Shown here one piece after another: positions 22,462 to 33,341 of a stretch of 64,000 nt of DNA. Below the pieces are notes generated by a model, which did no database searches, was not told where the DNA came from, and saw nothing but the letters and a program-made list of their open reading frames with translations. Numbering within the stretch: the stretch's first letter is position 1; each line of letters begins with the position of its first letter. Source of the stretch: Euglena gracilis (taxonomy: Eukaryota; Euglenida; Euglenophyceae; Euglenales). Position numbers and translations under genes: made by a program. Location of the stretch: positions 496,001-560,000 of the forward strand of contig CP154956.1 of assembly GCA_039621445.1 (NCBI GenBank), read 5' to 3'.

Positions 22462-22551
22462 GCCCCATACTGCTCTGCCACTGGTGGTACAACATGTTCT
22501 ACTTCAACTTCCGGTGCGATCGGGCGGCTGTGGAGTGGCACTGTCAAGGGG
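22462..22551 (+). CDS. Candidate exon, unidentified gene
   Basis: Acceptor ACTGAAGAGAG ends at 22461; possible donor AGGGG|GTCTCT at 22552. Frame PILLCHWWYNMFYFNFRCDR then AAVEWHCQ, rich in aromatic residues and Cys. The frame runs well beyond both edges, so boundaries rest on splice signals. Confidence 0.4.
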
Positions 22552-22628
22552 GTCTCTCAACTCCGGCTCTTGAGAGTCTCTTCTCGTTGTTTTTTTTGGG
22601 GGGTCACCTCCGGCTTAAGAAAACCGCC

Positions 22629-22631
<3 letters not shown>

Positions 22632-22699
<68 letters not shown>
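22632..22699. repeat. (TG)n microsatellite
   Basis: About 34 TG units. Confidence 0.97.
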
Positions 22700-22700
<1 letters not shown>

Positions 22701-22749
22701 AATGTGTGTTGTGTGTGCGCGGGCGTGCCATTTCCACCAGTTATTTCTC

Positions 22750-23820
22750 TTTCGGGGAGGTCAACCAGCCAGCACTTTTTTCCCAGCCAGAAACCTCAGC
22801 CGGGCTGTGGACCCCCCCCCCCTGCCCAGGGGAGCTGAAGTCAAGCAGGCCGGCCTGTGGCGAAGCCGGGCCGGACCGAATTTTTTTCGGCGCAAGTTTC
22901 TGGAAAACGATGTTAAAAAGGCCAAAGCAGACCTCCATTTAGTATGTATCACCAAAAAAAATTTTACGTATCACATGTATCACAGCCTAAAAATTAATGT
23001 ATCACATATGTATCACCAAAAAATTTTTAATGTATCACATATGTATCACCAATAAAATTTTAATGTATCACATATGTATCACCAAATTTTTTCATTAAAA
23101 TTTTCTTTTTTACATCAAATTACATTACATTACGAAAAATTTCTATTTTTTTCTTGATCATCTGGCCTCCAAAAATGCTAAATTTTATGAGAAAGCACAA
23201 AAAATGACCCCAAAGGGGGTTTTGGGTGCTATTTTGGGACTTACGTGACTTCGAAAATTTTCCAAAATTTTTGGGAAATAATACCCCTCCCCAAATAAGA
23301 CCCCCCCCCCTCGCGCCGGGACTTCGGGCGAAAAAATAATACCCCGGGGGTATTATTTGGGGGGGTTTACTCTTGTCAATGGTTTGAGGAATTGTTGTCT
23401 CGGAATCCTGTCTTCCGCGTTTTGAAGGTTCCCTTTGGAAGGAGCGGCTGAGAAGTTGCTGACAAAAAAGACAAAAAATTTGTGTATCACATATGTATCA
23501 CCAAATTTTTTTTTAATGTATCACATATGTATCACCCAAAATTTTTTAATGTATCACATATGTATCACCAAAATAAAATTAATGTATCACAGATACGTTG
23601 TGATACGCACTAAATGGCGGTCTGGGCCAAAGCTGACCTTTTTGAGGGATTTAAGGATTTTCGCCGCCAAATTTTGACTGTAAAATGCCGACCGGGCTGG
23701 ATTTGGGCTTTTTGGATTTACCTGCTTTTCGGGGGGTCCAGCTGCACGGTTGGACCCCCACACCCAGGGGGGGGTCCAGCAAGCACCTTTCTTCCAGCCG
23801 GCCTGCAAGAGTGCCCCCAA
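22750..23820. repeat. Large imperfect inverted repeat with TATCACATATG arrays
   Basis: The left arm has CAGACCTCCATTTAGTATG near 22930 and the right arm its inverse (CACTAAATGGCGGTCTG, 23608-23624). Both arms carry TGTATCACATATGTATCACC tandem units (22960-23090 and 23480-23600) and outer GGCTGG/CCAGCC words. A truncated family B element lies between the arms. Probably a nested composite of small transposons. Confidence 0.5.
23130..23369. mobile_element. Family B element, copy 3, left-truncated
   Basis: CATCTGGCCTCCAAAAATGC, GGGTTTTGGGTGCTATTTTG, GGGACTTCGGGCGAAAAAAT and the right end TATTATTTGGGGGGGTTTA match copies 1 and 2. The left C-rich end is absent. Confidence 0.6.
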
Positions 23821-23873
23821 GGGGTTCTTAACAAAACCCCTGACTCTCTCTCCCTCTCTCTCTCTCATTAGCA

Positions 23874-23876
<3 letters not shown>

Positions 23877-23926
<50 letters not shown>

Positions 23927-24227
23927 ACCCACCCACCCACCCATACACACACCCACACACACACCCCCACCCACCCACCCACCCACACACACACCCACAC
24001 ACACCCACACACGCACCCACACCCACACCCACACACACACACCCCCACCCACCCCCCCACCCACCCCCCCACCCACACACACCCCCCCACCCACACACAC
24101 CCACACACACACCCACACACCCACACACACACCCCCCCCCCCCCCCCCCCCCACCCGCCACCAGCACACACACACACACACACACACACCCACCCACACA
24201 CACACACGCACACACCCACACACACAG
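23877..24227. repeat. (CA)n/(CCCA)n array
   Basis: About 350 bp of CA repeats with CCCA and C-run interruptions, ending at the acceptor of the next exon. Confidence 0.97.
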
Positions 24228-24394
24228 GGGAGTGAAGCCGGGTCCGAAAGAGCCCCTGCGCCACCTCCACTTCGGGGGGACCCACGGGTTCCACGGCAAC
24301 GTGTACGCGATGCCCGACTACCGCCGCCACCCCCGGGACGGCATGGTGGAGCACGCCTGCCGGGCGGCCCCCCCGCCACGCCCAAGGGGGCCAC
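24228..24394 (+). CDS. Candidate exon, unidentified gene
   Basis: Acceptor CACACACAG ends at 24227, inside the end of a CA microsatellite. Possible donors GCCAC|GTGGGT (24395) or GGG|GTCATG. Frame KEPLRHLHFGGTHGFHGNVY then AMPDYRRHPRDGMVEHAC. The His/Gly-rich stretch looks like a conserved loop region, but no family was recognised. Confidence 0.45.
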
Positions 24395-24427
24395 GTGGGT
24401 CATGCTCGGGTTTTGATGGGTCTGTGG

Positions 24428-24782
24428 CATACCATTGCTTAACACCGGTCCCACCCCTCCCCTCGGGGGGGGGGTGACTGACTGGTTTTTTCCGAGTGAC
24501 TGACTGGTGTTCTGGCCAAGACCCCCCTCCCCCCGGGGGTGGGGTAGGCCCGAAAAATGAAAGAAATGGCTGGCCTGGCGCCGAAGGCGCGGAAATTTTG
24601 GGGTTTTTTTGAGACTTTTTGGTAACAGTGCCTTGCCAACACGAGTGGCCGAACCCCCCGGGGGGGGGGGTAAAGTGACTGACTGGTTTTTGGGGGTAAA
24701 GTGACCGGTTTTTGGGGAAAAAGTGACTGACTGGTTTTTTCAGTGTGGAAAGTGACCCCGGGGGTCGCTAAGCAATGGTATG
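24428..24782. mobile_element. MITE family D with perfect 8-bp target duplication (355 bp)
   Basis: Starts CATACCATTGCTTAACACC and ends GGTCGCTAAGCAATGGTATG, an inverted repeat of about 19 bp. GTCTGTGG flanks both sides (24420-24427 and 24783-24790). The interior is GTGACTGACTGGTTTTT words, C/G runs and a GGCGCCGAAGGCGC hairpin; no ORF. 8-bp duplication fits hAT or a related class. Confidence 0.85.
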
Positions 24783-24790
24783 GTCTGTGG

Positions 24791-25227
24791 ACGCAGCGAC
24801 ACGCTTAAAACACAGCTTCTCCATAAAATATAAAATAAATTATATAAAAAATCACAAAACTGTTTATTTAAATTACGGGGGGAAATAGTATTGTTGATGA
24901 AAGAAGTGAAACCCAAATGACACCCTCCGACAATTGGTTTTTGAGTAAGTTAAGTTAAGTTAACACCAGGACGGAAACAAGACACCATTCCCCAGAACAC
25001 CCAAATAAATGTAAAAACAAACTACAAAAAAAAACAGGAGAAGAATGGCAACTGCGGAAAATGCAGTTTACGATAACCTAAAAACGGGATAAGAGGTGGC
25101 AGTTTTCGGCTGCAATTCTAAATATTATCCATCAAAATTTTGATAATTTACCCTTTCACACCTCGAAATTCTTGTGCTTGTAAATGGTGATGAGATTGAT
25201 CCTTTGTTTGTTTGTTTGTTTTGTTTA

Positions 25228-25230
<3 letters not shown>
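24791..25230. other. AT-rich intron sequence
   Basis: Includes AAAATATAAAATAAATTATA and three GTTAA repeats at 24950-24962. No exon. Confidence 0.4.
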
Positions 25231-25297
<67 letters not shown>

Positions 25298-25330
25298 CAC
25301 TCACTCACTTACTAACTTACTTACTTTTTT
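25213..25330. repeat. (TTAC)n microsatellite
   Basis: About 25 TTAC units with TCAC variants, preceded by TTTG units. Confidence 0.96.
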
Positions 25331-25531
25331 TATTTATTTATTTATTTTGTTTATATTTTGTTTAATTTTCTATTTTGTATTTCAATTTTAATTTAATGTA
25401 ATTTGATATATATTTCATTTTGTTTTGCTTTTTTATTTTTGTTTATATTTCATGTTTCATATTTAATTTTTCATTTTGTATTTTATGGTTTACGTTTTTG
25501 GTTTATGTTTCCCCCTGTCCACCCAACCGAG

Positions 25532-25915
25532 GGCCGCCCCCCGCGGGAACGCATCCTGTCGTTCATGCTGAGCACACACGGCACGCTGGAGCCCATCCCG
25601 GTGCCCTACATGTGCCACCCAGGGGTTTTTTTTAGTCGTGGACCCCCGCCCGGGGGGGGAGGGCAGGGTGGGTGGGTCCGGCTGAGCCCCCCCCCCCCCC
25701 GGAGGGGGTGGGATATATTTTAATTTTTGAAAAAGTGATATTTTAGCACTTTTCGCGATTTTCAGCCATTTTTTTTGTGGGTCCCCCCGGCCCCCCCCCC
25801 CCTGGGGGCCCCCCGCAGGGGTGGGTGGGTGGGGGGGACCCCCTCCCCCCCGGTCTTAAAAAAAAAACCCTGGTGCCACCCAGCCTACCTCTGCCCCGCC
25901 ATCCGCCCTGATTAG
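25532..25915 (+). pseudogene. Terminal exon split by a MITE insertion
   Basis: Acceptor CCAACCGAG ends at 25531. The frame GRPPRERILSFMLSTHG, IPVPYMCHP matches the exon at 123-269. A 253-bp family A MITE follows the first GTGCCACC. After the second GTGCCACC the frame resumes as AYLCPAIRPD and ends with TAG (25913-25915). Removing the element and one 8-bp repeat restores alignment to the paralogue up to its stop. The element carries an in-frame stop, so unless it is spliced out the protein loses its last residues and gains element-encoded ones. Confidence 0.55.
25620..25872 (+). mobile_element. hAT-like MITE family A, copy 3 (253 bp, in an exon)
   Basis: CAGGGGTTTTTTTTAG ... CTTAAAAAAAAACCCTG with perfect GTGCCACC duplications at 25612-25619 and 25873-25880. 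Lies inside the terminal exon described at 25532. Confidence 0.88.
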
Positions 25916-25936
25916 CTGCCCCACCCTGACCTCGAC

Positions 25937-26258
25937 CAGATATATTTTTAGTACTTTTTCTGACCCGGGGTTTGGGTAGGTGGGCGCGTCCAGGCCGAGA
26001 TCCCCCCACAGTTGCACTAAGGCTTTTTGTCTGTTTATGGCCGGCGCTAACTTCGCTTCTGGCCCAGTTTGTGTCCAGGCCGAACTCCCCCCGGGGGGGT
26101 TGAGCCGAGTGGGTACCCCGCCAGGATTTCCTCTATTTTCCTCTATTTTTGGCGCGGAGCGCCGAAAAAGGTTTTTGGGCCCAAAATTGACCCCCCAATG
26201 GTCCCCCCAAGCCCCCCCCCCCCCAGGCCAAACCCCGCCGGGTTCTAAAATACCTCTG
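25937..26258 (+). mobile_element. hAT-like MITE family A, diverged copy 5 (322 bp)
   Basis: CAGATATATTTTTAG at the left and CTAAAATACCTCTG at the right (inverse CAGAGGTATTTTAG). Perfect ACCTCGAC duplications at 25929-25936 and 26259-26266. Core has GGCGCGGAGCGCCGAAAAAG. Inserted about 20 bp past the stop codon of the split exon, within 70 bp of copy 3. Confidence 0.8.
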
Positions 26259-26266
26259 ACCTCGAC

Positions 26267-27330
26267 CCCAACCCCGCCGCCTTGCCCCCCCCATTTTTAT
26301 CGCTCTGCCTAATCATCGTCACGATGTCCCTCAAAACCACCCTCGCCCTTGTAAGATTACAGTGCAGTCGCAGATACCAGCGGTGCAGGGCGCTAGAAAT
26401 TATGGGCCAATTGGGCATGAGCTGGCCTCATTGTGTGTGTCGTCTGTGTGTTCCAGTACCAAACCTGTTATCCCTCGCTGGCATTTTTTTTAATTTTTTT
26501 GGGAGGGTGGGGGCTAAACAGACACTGACTTTTCTTGGGGAGGAAAACGGACGGACATTGACCATCCGCAAGTCATAGCTCCTTCTAGGTATTGGTCATG
26601 TCCAACTTTTTAAGTTTTTTTTCTTCAAATTTTTAATTTTTTTAAATTTTTAAATTTTTAAGTTTTTTTTCAAATTTTTAATTTTTTTTAAATTTTTATT
26701 TTTTTTAAATTTTAAATTTTTAAGTTTTAATTTAAGACCCATCAGGATTCCCGGAACTGCCCGAAACGGTGACAGTCTCCCAGAGGAATAGGTCCTCCTG
26801 CAATTGTGATGGCTGCTCGGCCGCCACGACCTTTTTCCCGATGGTCGATAATAATAATAAAAAATCACCAGCTGGCATCACATGGACCAAATAGGATCAT
26901 TGTCGCAGCAGTAACTTCCTGCACATGTGAGACCTAACAAGGGTCCCCAGTACCCCCAGCTTCTCATTTTGGGGTGCCCCCCTGTTTGACCCCGTTGGTT
27001 GATGGTCTCCGGGCGAGAGACAAGTGTTGACATTCGTTCTCCGCCGCGTTTCGGGGTGGCTTCTCCCCTCGCAGGTCCTGTTTTTTTTTGCGCAAAAGCC
27101 CCAATGTCAGCAGAGTCGCCAGAGTTGCCAGCCGACTCCATTTGCGGTGTGTGGCTGGAACCCCCCCCCCCCGGGTTTGTCGTGTCCGCTACAACCCCCC
27201 CCCCTGCTTTCTCTGTGCAACACCTCTTGCCTTCAAATTTTAACTGCTCCCTCACCCAATGAAATACCTGAATAGTTTGCCAAACAAAAGAGACTTGACC
27301 TGTGTGGGGAGACTTTAAATCATTGGGGGT
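26267..27330. other. Sequence downstream of the split exon, no firm gene
   Basis: A frame FLSLCLIIVTMSLKTTLAL ends at a good GTAAGA (26350) and may be an exon or 3' region. 26590-26740 is AAATTTTTAA low complexity. C runs at 27160-27200. Confidence 0.3.
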
Positions 27331-27776
27331 TAAACATATGTTTTAGAAAAAGAATGAATGGCTTGAAGGCTTAGCCTTTTATTTTTGCCTGCCATTTTCT
27401 GAACTTCCAAATCATCCGGTTTTGGTCCAGGTTGACAACACGGGGAATCCCACAGGGGTCGGGGAGGGGGGTTAACTGTACACACTGATCTAGACCACAG
27501 AACTGAGGGTTCTGAGAGGTTCCTCTGGTGACGGGGGTCGGCCAGCCAGGGCAATTCCCCAGCTGGAACCCTGCCAATTTCCACGGCAGGGCAGGGATTT
27601 TCACCGTCACAGGTGGGCCGGTGAAAGGGACCCCGTGCATAACCCTGGCACCCTCTGTAATGTGTTTTTAACCTGTGTGCCATTTTTGTTGGCCAGTGCA
27701 TACAAAGAAGAAAAACTGTTCTCTTTCCTCTCCCGTGCCCAAGTTGACCCTGAAGCTTCCAACTACTGACAAACAA
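27330..27776 (-). other. 148-codon minus-strand open frame, unidentified
   Basis: Open on the minus strand in two overlapping frames (one with VPFTGPPVTVKIPALPWKLA). Neither has known domains or clear splice signals. Possibly a decayed transposon. Confidence 0.2.
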
Positions 27777-27857
27777 ATCATGGATGGGTGTATTCTTCTG
27801 TGGAAATTCAGGAGGATTGCAATTTTTTAATTGATTTATTATTTCATTATTTTGTTA

Positions 27858-28132
<275 letters not shown>

Positions 28133-28182
28133 TTTTTTTTCCTGTCTCAACAAACCGCCACAAATGCATTTGCCGTTTCCAG

Positions 28183-28300
28183 AGGAGGATGCAGGCCACA
28201 CCTGCAAGCCGCTGAAGGGGTCGGTGCTGGACGCCCCCGCCCACTGCACGGAGGAGGACGTCCGAGCCGCGCTGCTGGAGCCCGGGCTGACTCAGAGACA
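28183..28300 (+). CDS. Candidate exon, unidentified gene
   Basis: Acceptor TTTGCCGTTTCCAG ends at 28182, an excellent polypyrimidine-AG. Donor GAGACA|GTCGTC at 28301 or GT at 28307. Frame EDAGHTCKPLKGSVLDAPAH then CTEEDVRAALLEPGL. First exon seen after the terminal exon at 25.9 kb, so it belongs to a new gene. Confidence 0.48.
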
Positions 28301-28309
28301 GTCGTCCGT

Positions 28310-28392
28310 CCCCCCCACCCCCCCACCCCACACCCCGCCACATCTCCCCCCACACCCCCCAACACCCCCAACACCTCCCAACACCCCCCAAC

Positions 28393-28433
<41 letters not shown>

Positions 28434-28700
28434 CCCCCCCCCCCCACCCCCCCCTCCCCACCCCATTTTCTGAGCCATTTTTTTTGCCAAGCACCAAATA
28501 AACAAACAACTAATACAACAGTCAGGGGGTGGCCAGAGTGGTAGTTACCGAGGGGAGAATCCAATGTGAGACCAAGTGGGCAAGGCAAGGCATTGGTTGG
28601 CTTTCCACGTGGCATTTTTTCGGTGAGGGGAGAAAGTGGGAGGGGGGCGTGTGGGGGGGGGGGCAGTGGGGGGGGGGGCGGAGCACTCCCAACCCACCCC
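28310..28700. repeat. Poly-C tract and C/G-rich low complexity
   Basis: A C run of about 50 interrupted by single T or A (28385-28470); G/C runs at 28630-28680. Confidence 0.85.
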
Positions 28701-29160
28701 ACACCCCACACCCGCCCATAGTTCCCACATTTAAGTGTGGGAGCTCCGTTGTTTACCATGACATACGGGCATATGGGCATTTTGCTTGCCCAAATGCAAC
28801 TGCTCGCTTGAGGTTTCCGAGAAACGTCCAGGTCTCTGATGTCTGGTTTAGCGATGAATTATAATTCTGACAGACGGAAAGAGACGGGCACAGCATGGTG
28901 GGGGACCGAGGGAACCATCTTTTCTTTGCAGCTGTGTCCGTGGCAGCCCGATTCCAGCCTTCGGCGATATTGGGCTGCAGGTTTACAATGTGAATGGCTG
29001 GTAGGCTTGCCCCTTTTTGATTTTGTCGAGTAGTTCGCTCTTTCACAAAAAGTGCAGGTAAGATTTTTGGGCCCTCGTTCTGTTTCTAGCATTAGAAGCG
29101 GGAGTTAAGTTTCTGGAGCTCAGCAATATTCCTAGTCAATGGTCAGCAAAGTGTGAAGAA
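28701..29160. other. Short overlapping open frames, unidentified
   Basis: Minus-strand frames at 28753-29092 are open and of low GC bias. No domain recognised. Confidence 0.2.
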
Positions 29161-29620
29161 TTCAAGATAAATTCAAACCTAAATAAATAAATTTGAATCA
29201 ATTTTGTTTGATTATATGTCAAATTTAAGAAATAAATTGTAATGAAATTCAAATAAGATCAAAATAAAATTAAATAATGATTATTTAATCAAAAATTATT
29301 ATTGAAATTTTATTTAATTTAGTTCAATTAAATTTGGTTCAATCAATTTCAATAAAATTAAAATTAATTTTTCAATATAATTTAGTCCAAATTGAATTCA
29401 GTTCAATTTAAATTGAATTTATTGAAATTCAGTATAATTAAATTAAAATTAATATAGTTGAAAATTGAAAATTATAATTGAAATTCAAATTTAAGATAAT
29501 TTTATTTTCAATTTAATAAAAATATAATTGATTTTTGGTTTTAAATTGAATTATATTATATTATATTTAAAATGAAATTGAATTAAAAAATTTAAAAATT
29601 AAAAAATCCCAACTGCAAAC
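29160..29620. repeat. AT-rich tract (AAATTGAAATT words)
   Basis: About 450 bp with over 80% A+T made of imperfect AATTGAATTT/AAATTCAA repeats. Confidence 0.7.
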
Positions 29621-30057
29621 CAGAATTATTTTTCTCTTTTATCTTTCACAACTGGTACCCTAGCCAACAACTGGTTTCTTTTCTGAAGAATTTCCATGTT
29701 GGAGAAGCTGTCAGGATCCAGCCCCGGAAATCATCAGGAATGTTGTTTCACTTCACAGCAAATAAGTGCCAAATGTCGAAAAGAAAGCAAAGAAAATAGA
29801 CATTGTACTAAAAAGATATTTGAGGGTTTTCACCCCTTGGAAAAAAAATGTTCTAATTGTAAATTGTAACCTGACATACCAGCTGCAGGACCCTGATTTT
29901 TCATGCTGAAAGTTGTTGGTAAATATTAAAAAAAATGGAAAAATGGAAAATGGAAAAATGGAAATCATGCTCTTAAAAAAAAACCGAAATATAGTCGAGC
30001 GAAAAAGATGGGAACATCGAAAAATGAAAAAGAACGAACACGCTGGATACAAGATAT

Positions 30058-30170
30058 ATATGGATGGATGAATAGATGGATGGTTGGATGGATGGATGGA
30101 TGGGTGGGTGGGTGGGTGGATGGATGGATGGATGGATGGATGGATGGATGGATGGATGGATGGATGTAAG
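30058..30170. repeat. (GGAT)n microsatellite
   Basis: About 25 GGAT units with a GGGT block. Confidence 0.96.
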
Positions 30171-30179
30171 TATGTATGT

Positions 30180-31225
<1,046 letters not shown>

Positions 31226-31460
31226 TACATCTATTTATCCATATCTATATGTATGCTCAAATTCGCACATTGCACAGACAAATTGAAAACCTCACCCTCA
31301 AAACAAAAAGAGAGGCAGCGTGGTGGCAAGAAGGCGATGCACAACTCCGACATGGTATCCTTCTGTGTAGAGGTCAGCCTCTGGCCCCATGGGCAGGCCT
31401 TTTTTTTGGCGACCTGGAGACCACACCTTTTTCAGAGTCCAAAACATCGTGACCCAATTG
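31226..31460. other. Weak exon-like frame
   Basis: A plus frame (LKTKREAAWWQEGDAQLRHG) lies between CACAG at 31277 and GTAGAG|GTCAGC near 31371. Splice signals are fair but there is no other support. Confidence 0.22.
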
Positions 31461-31469
31461 ACATCCATC

Positions 31470-31790
31470 CACACCGTGACCCACCTGACCCACGTGACCC
31501 ATGAGCCGCGTGACCCACCTCACGGGAGTCACGTGACCCACCGGAACCCACGTGACCCACCTCGCGTGAGTCACGTGACCCACCGTGAGCCGTGTGGCCC
31601 CGTGGCCCACCTCACGTGAGTCACGTGACCCACGGTGACCCACGTGGCCCACCTCGCGTGAGTCACGTGACCCACCGTGACCCCCACTTCACCTGAGTCA
31701 CGTGACCCACTGTGACCCACGTGACTCACCTCGCGTGAGTCACGTGACCCACCGTGACCCACGTGGCCCACTCATGTGGGTCGCGTGACC
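31470..31790. repeat. CACGTGACCC minisatellite
   Basis: Seven or so units of about 42-50 bp built from GTGAGTCACGTGACCCACCG and CACGTGGCCCACCT. Each contains one or two CACGTG palindromes within GTCACGTGAC. Ends 10 bp before the next exon. Confidence 0.9.
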
Positions 31791-31799
31791 ATCCGCAAG

Positions 31800-31931
31800 G
31801 GGACTGGCTGGTGTTTTCCAAGGGGGGAAGCTGGAAAAGGAGGGCTGCCGACGAGGCCCTGTTCCGGGTGCAGGAGCAGGAGTTCCCGGTGGGCGGCGCA
31901 GAGGCCACGCTGGTGCTGTCCATCCCCCCAG
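31800..31931 (+). CDS. Candidate exon, unidentified gene
   Basis: Acceptor ATCCGCAAG ends at 31799; donor CCCCAG|GTGTTT at 31932. The 132-bp exon encodes DWLVFSKGGSWKRRAADEAL, FRVQEQEFPVGG and AEATLVLSIPP, the last resembling an edge strand pair. Good signals at both ends. Directly preceded by the CACGTG minisatellite. Confidence 0.52.
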
Positions 31932-32054
31932 GTGTTTGGCCCCCTCCCTCTGGGCCTGTTTTCTGCCCCCGACCCGGAAAGAAAAAACATTATAAAGCCC
32001 CCCCCCCCCCCCCGGTGGCCACAAACACCCTGGTCCAATGAACACCCCGTGTTC

Positions 32055-32225
32055 GGACCGCAAACCTTTGTCAATTACCTAGCCCCCCCGCCCCCGGAAA
32101 ACTGTCCTCCTCTCTGCACCCTCTACCCGCTTACCTTGTCTTTATGGGGACCTGCCTCCTACGTATGTACTCGCTGATTCGTCTGGAGACAGTTTCCATG
32201 GGGGGGGGTGTAATTGTCATTCCCC
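32055..32225. mobile_element. Family E element, second copy
   Basis: GTCAATTACCTAG plus C run and CGGAAAACTGTC at the left; AGACAGTTTCCATG plus G run and TGTAATTGTC at the right. Ends are inverse of each other (CAATTAC). Confidence 0.55.
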
Positions 32226-32547
32226 CAAGTTGATGTCCGTTTGTGATCGTTGTAATTGACATTGTCATCGTGATGAAGCTCAAAAATTGCCTGAACCTGG
32301 GTGTTTGTATTTCTGGTGCAGGTGGGGTTTTCGCATCATTTTTGACTTTACTGACCAATCTTGGGAGTGGTTTCTTTTTGGCGCAGGGACAATGAATATC
32401 CCAAAGCATGCTAAAATGTGGGAAAGTGTTCCCCCCCTCCGTCATTTCGTCACATGTTGATTCCATTGTCAAAATAGGTTTGTTGGTCTTGGTGCTTTAA
32501 AAGGCTTGACCAAGGAGAAGAAACGGATGCACAAATAAATTTCAAAG

Positions 32548-32985
32548 TTATTTTGACCGGAAATTGGAGAAGGTTGGTGTTATTCTGCATGCATCCACAC
32601 TTCTCGGCAGCATTTGGTGGGTGTGCGTGCTGCGAATGACAGGTCCACACAGTACATGACGCCCTGCACAAAGCTGTTTCCCTATCTTATCTGGGTTATC
32701 CTCTGAGGAGGAAATAAAAATTTTGGGCGAATGAGCCTCGAAATGAACCACCCCAGCAAATTCACGTAATTTTTTGTATGATGGTGCAGAAAGGTTTATT
32801 AGGAATCTTTTGGCTCGCCACCTTGCTTCATGACAGTATTCGGAAAAGAATTCAAGCAAACCGTGGGGGAGATGGATATTTGAAAACAAAATCCTCACGG
32901 ATGTCTTTGAATGCTGGAAAAAAAATAGGCATTGTTCACTTGAAATCCAAAAACATGACCCCCAACTGCCAACAAGGGGGTCCAT
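32548..32985 (-). other. 145-codon minus-strand open frame, unidentified
   Basis: Frame with PHGLLEFFSEYCHEARWRAK, RFLINLSAPSYKKLREFAG and CAGRHVLCGPVIRSTHTHQM. It is protein-like with low third-position GC, unlike host exons and like the LTR-element ORF 0.9 kb away. No domain recognised; perhaps transposon-derived. Confidence 0.3.
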
Positions 32986-33341
32986 ACAAACCGTAGCCCA
33001 CAGAAAAGGTCATAGTTTTCCTTCCAGCGCTTCTGGAATTCTGCCAAATCATTTTGTCAGAGTTAGATAGAATTTGTCGCTCAAGTATCCATTGAAACCT
33101 TTGCGCAAAAGTCACTAAAAAAAGAACTGCCTTTTTTAACTTCCAGGGGGGACAATCGACAAGGGGGAAGGGGCTCCGAGGGGGAACGGCGAGGACCCAG
33201 AAGGTGGACTGGGGCATCTCACAAGGTCTTTGTGCTTCGCCCACGGTGTCCCTTCCTCCCTTGTCGGTCTGCCTCGAGGGGGTGCGATTACTCGCCTTTG
33301 CACCTTTAGCTTGCCATGGTTGGCTGGCTCGCCGCCTGGAG

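Noticed and set aside
25620-25872. Precise introner splicing of the MITE in the terminal exon
   Set aside because: No AG at the element's right end, so an exact GT-AG removal restoring the frame is not available; kept only as an open question.
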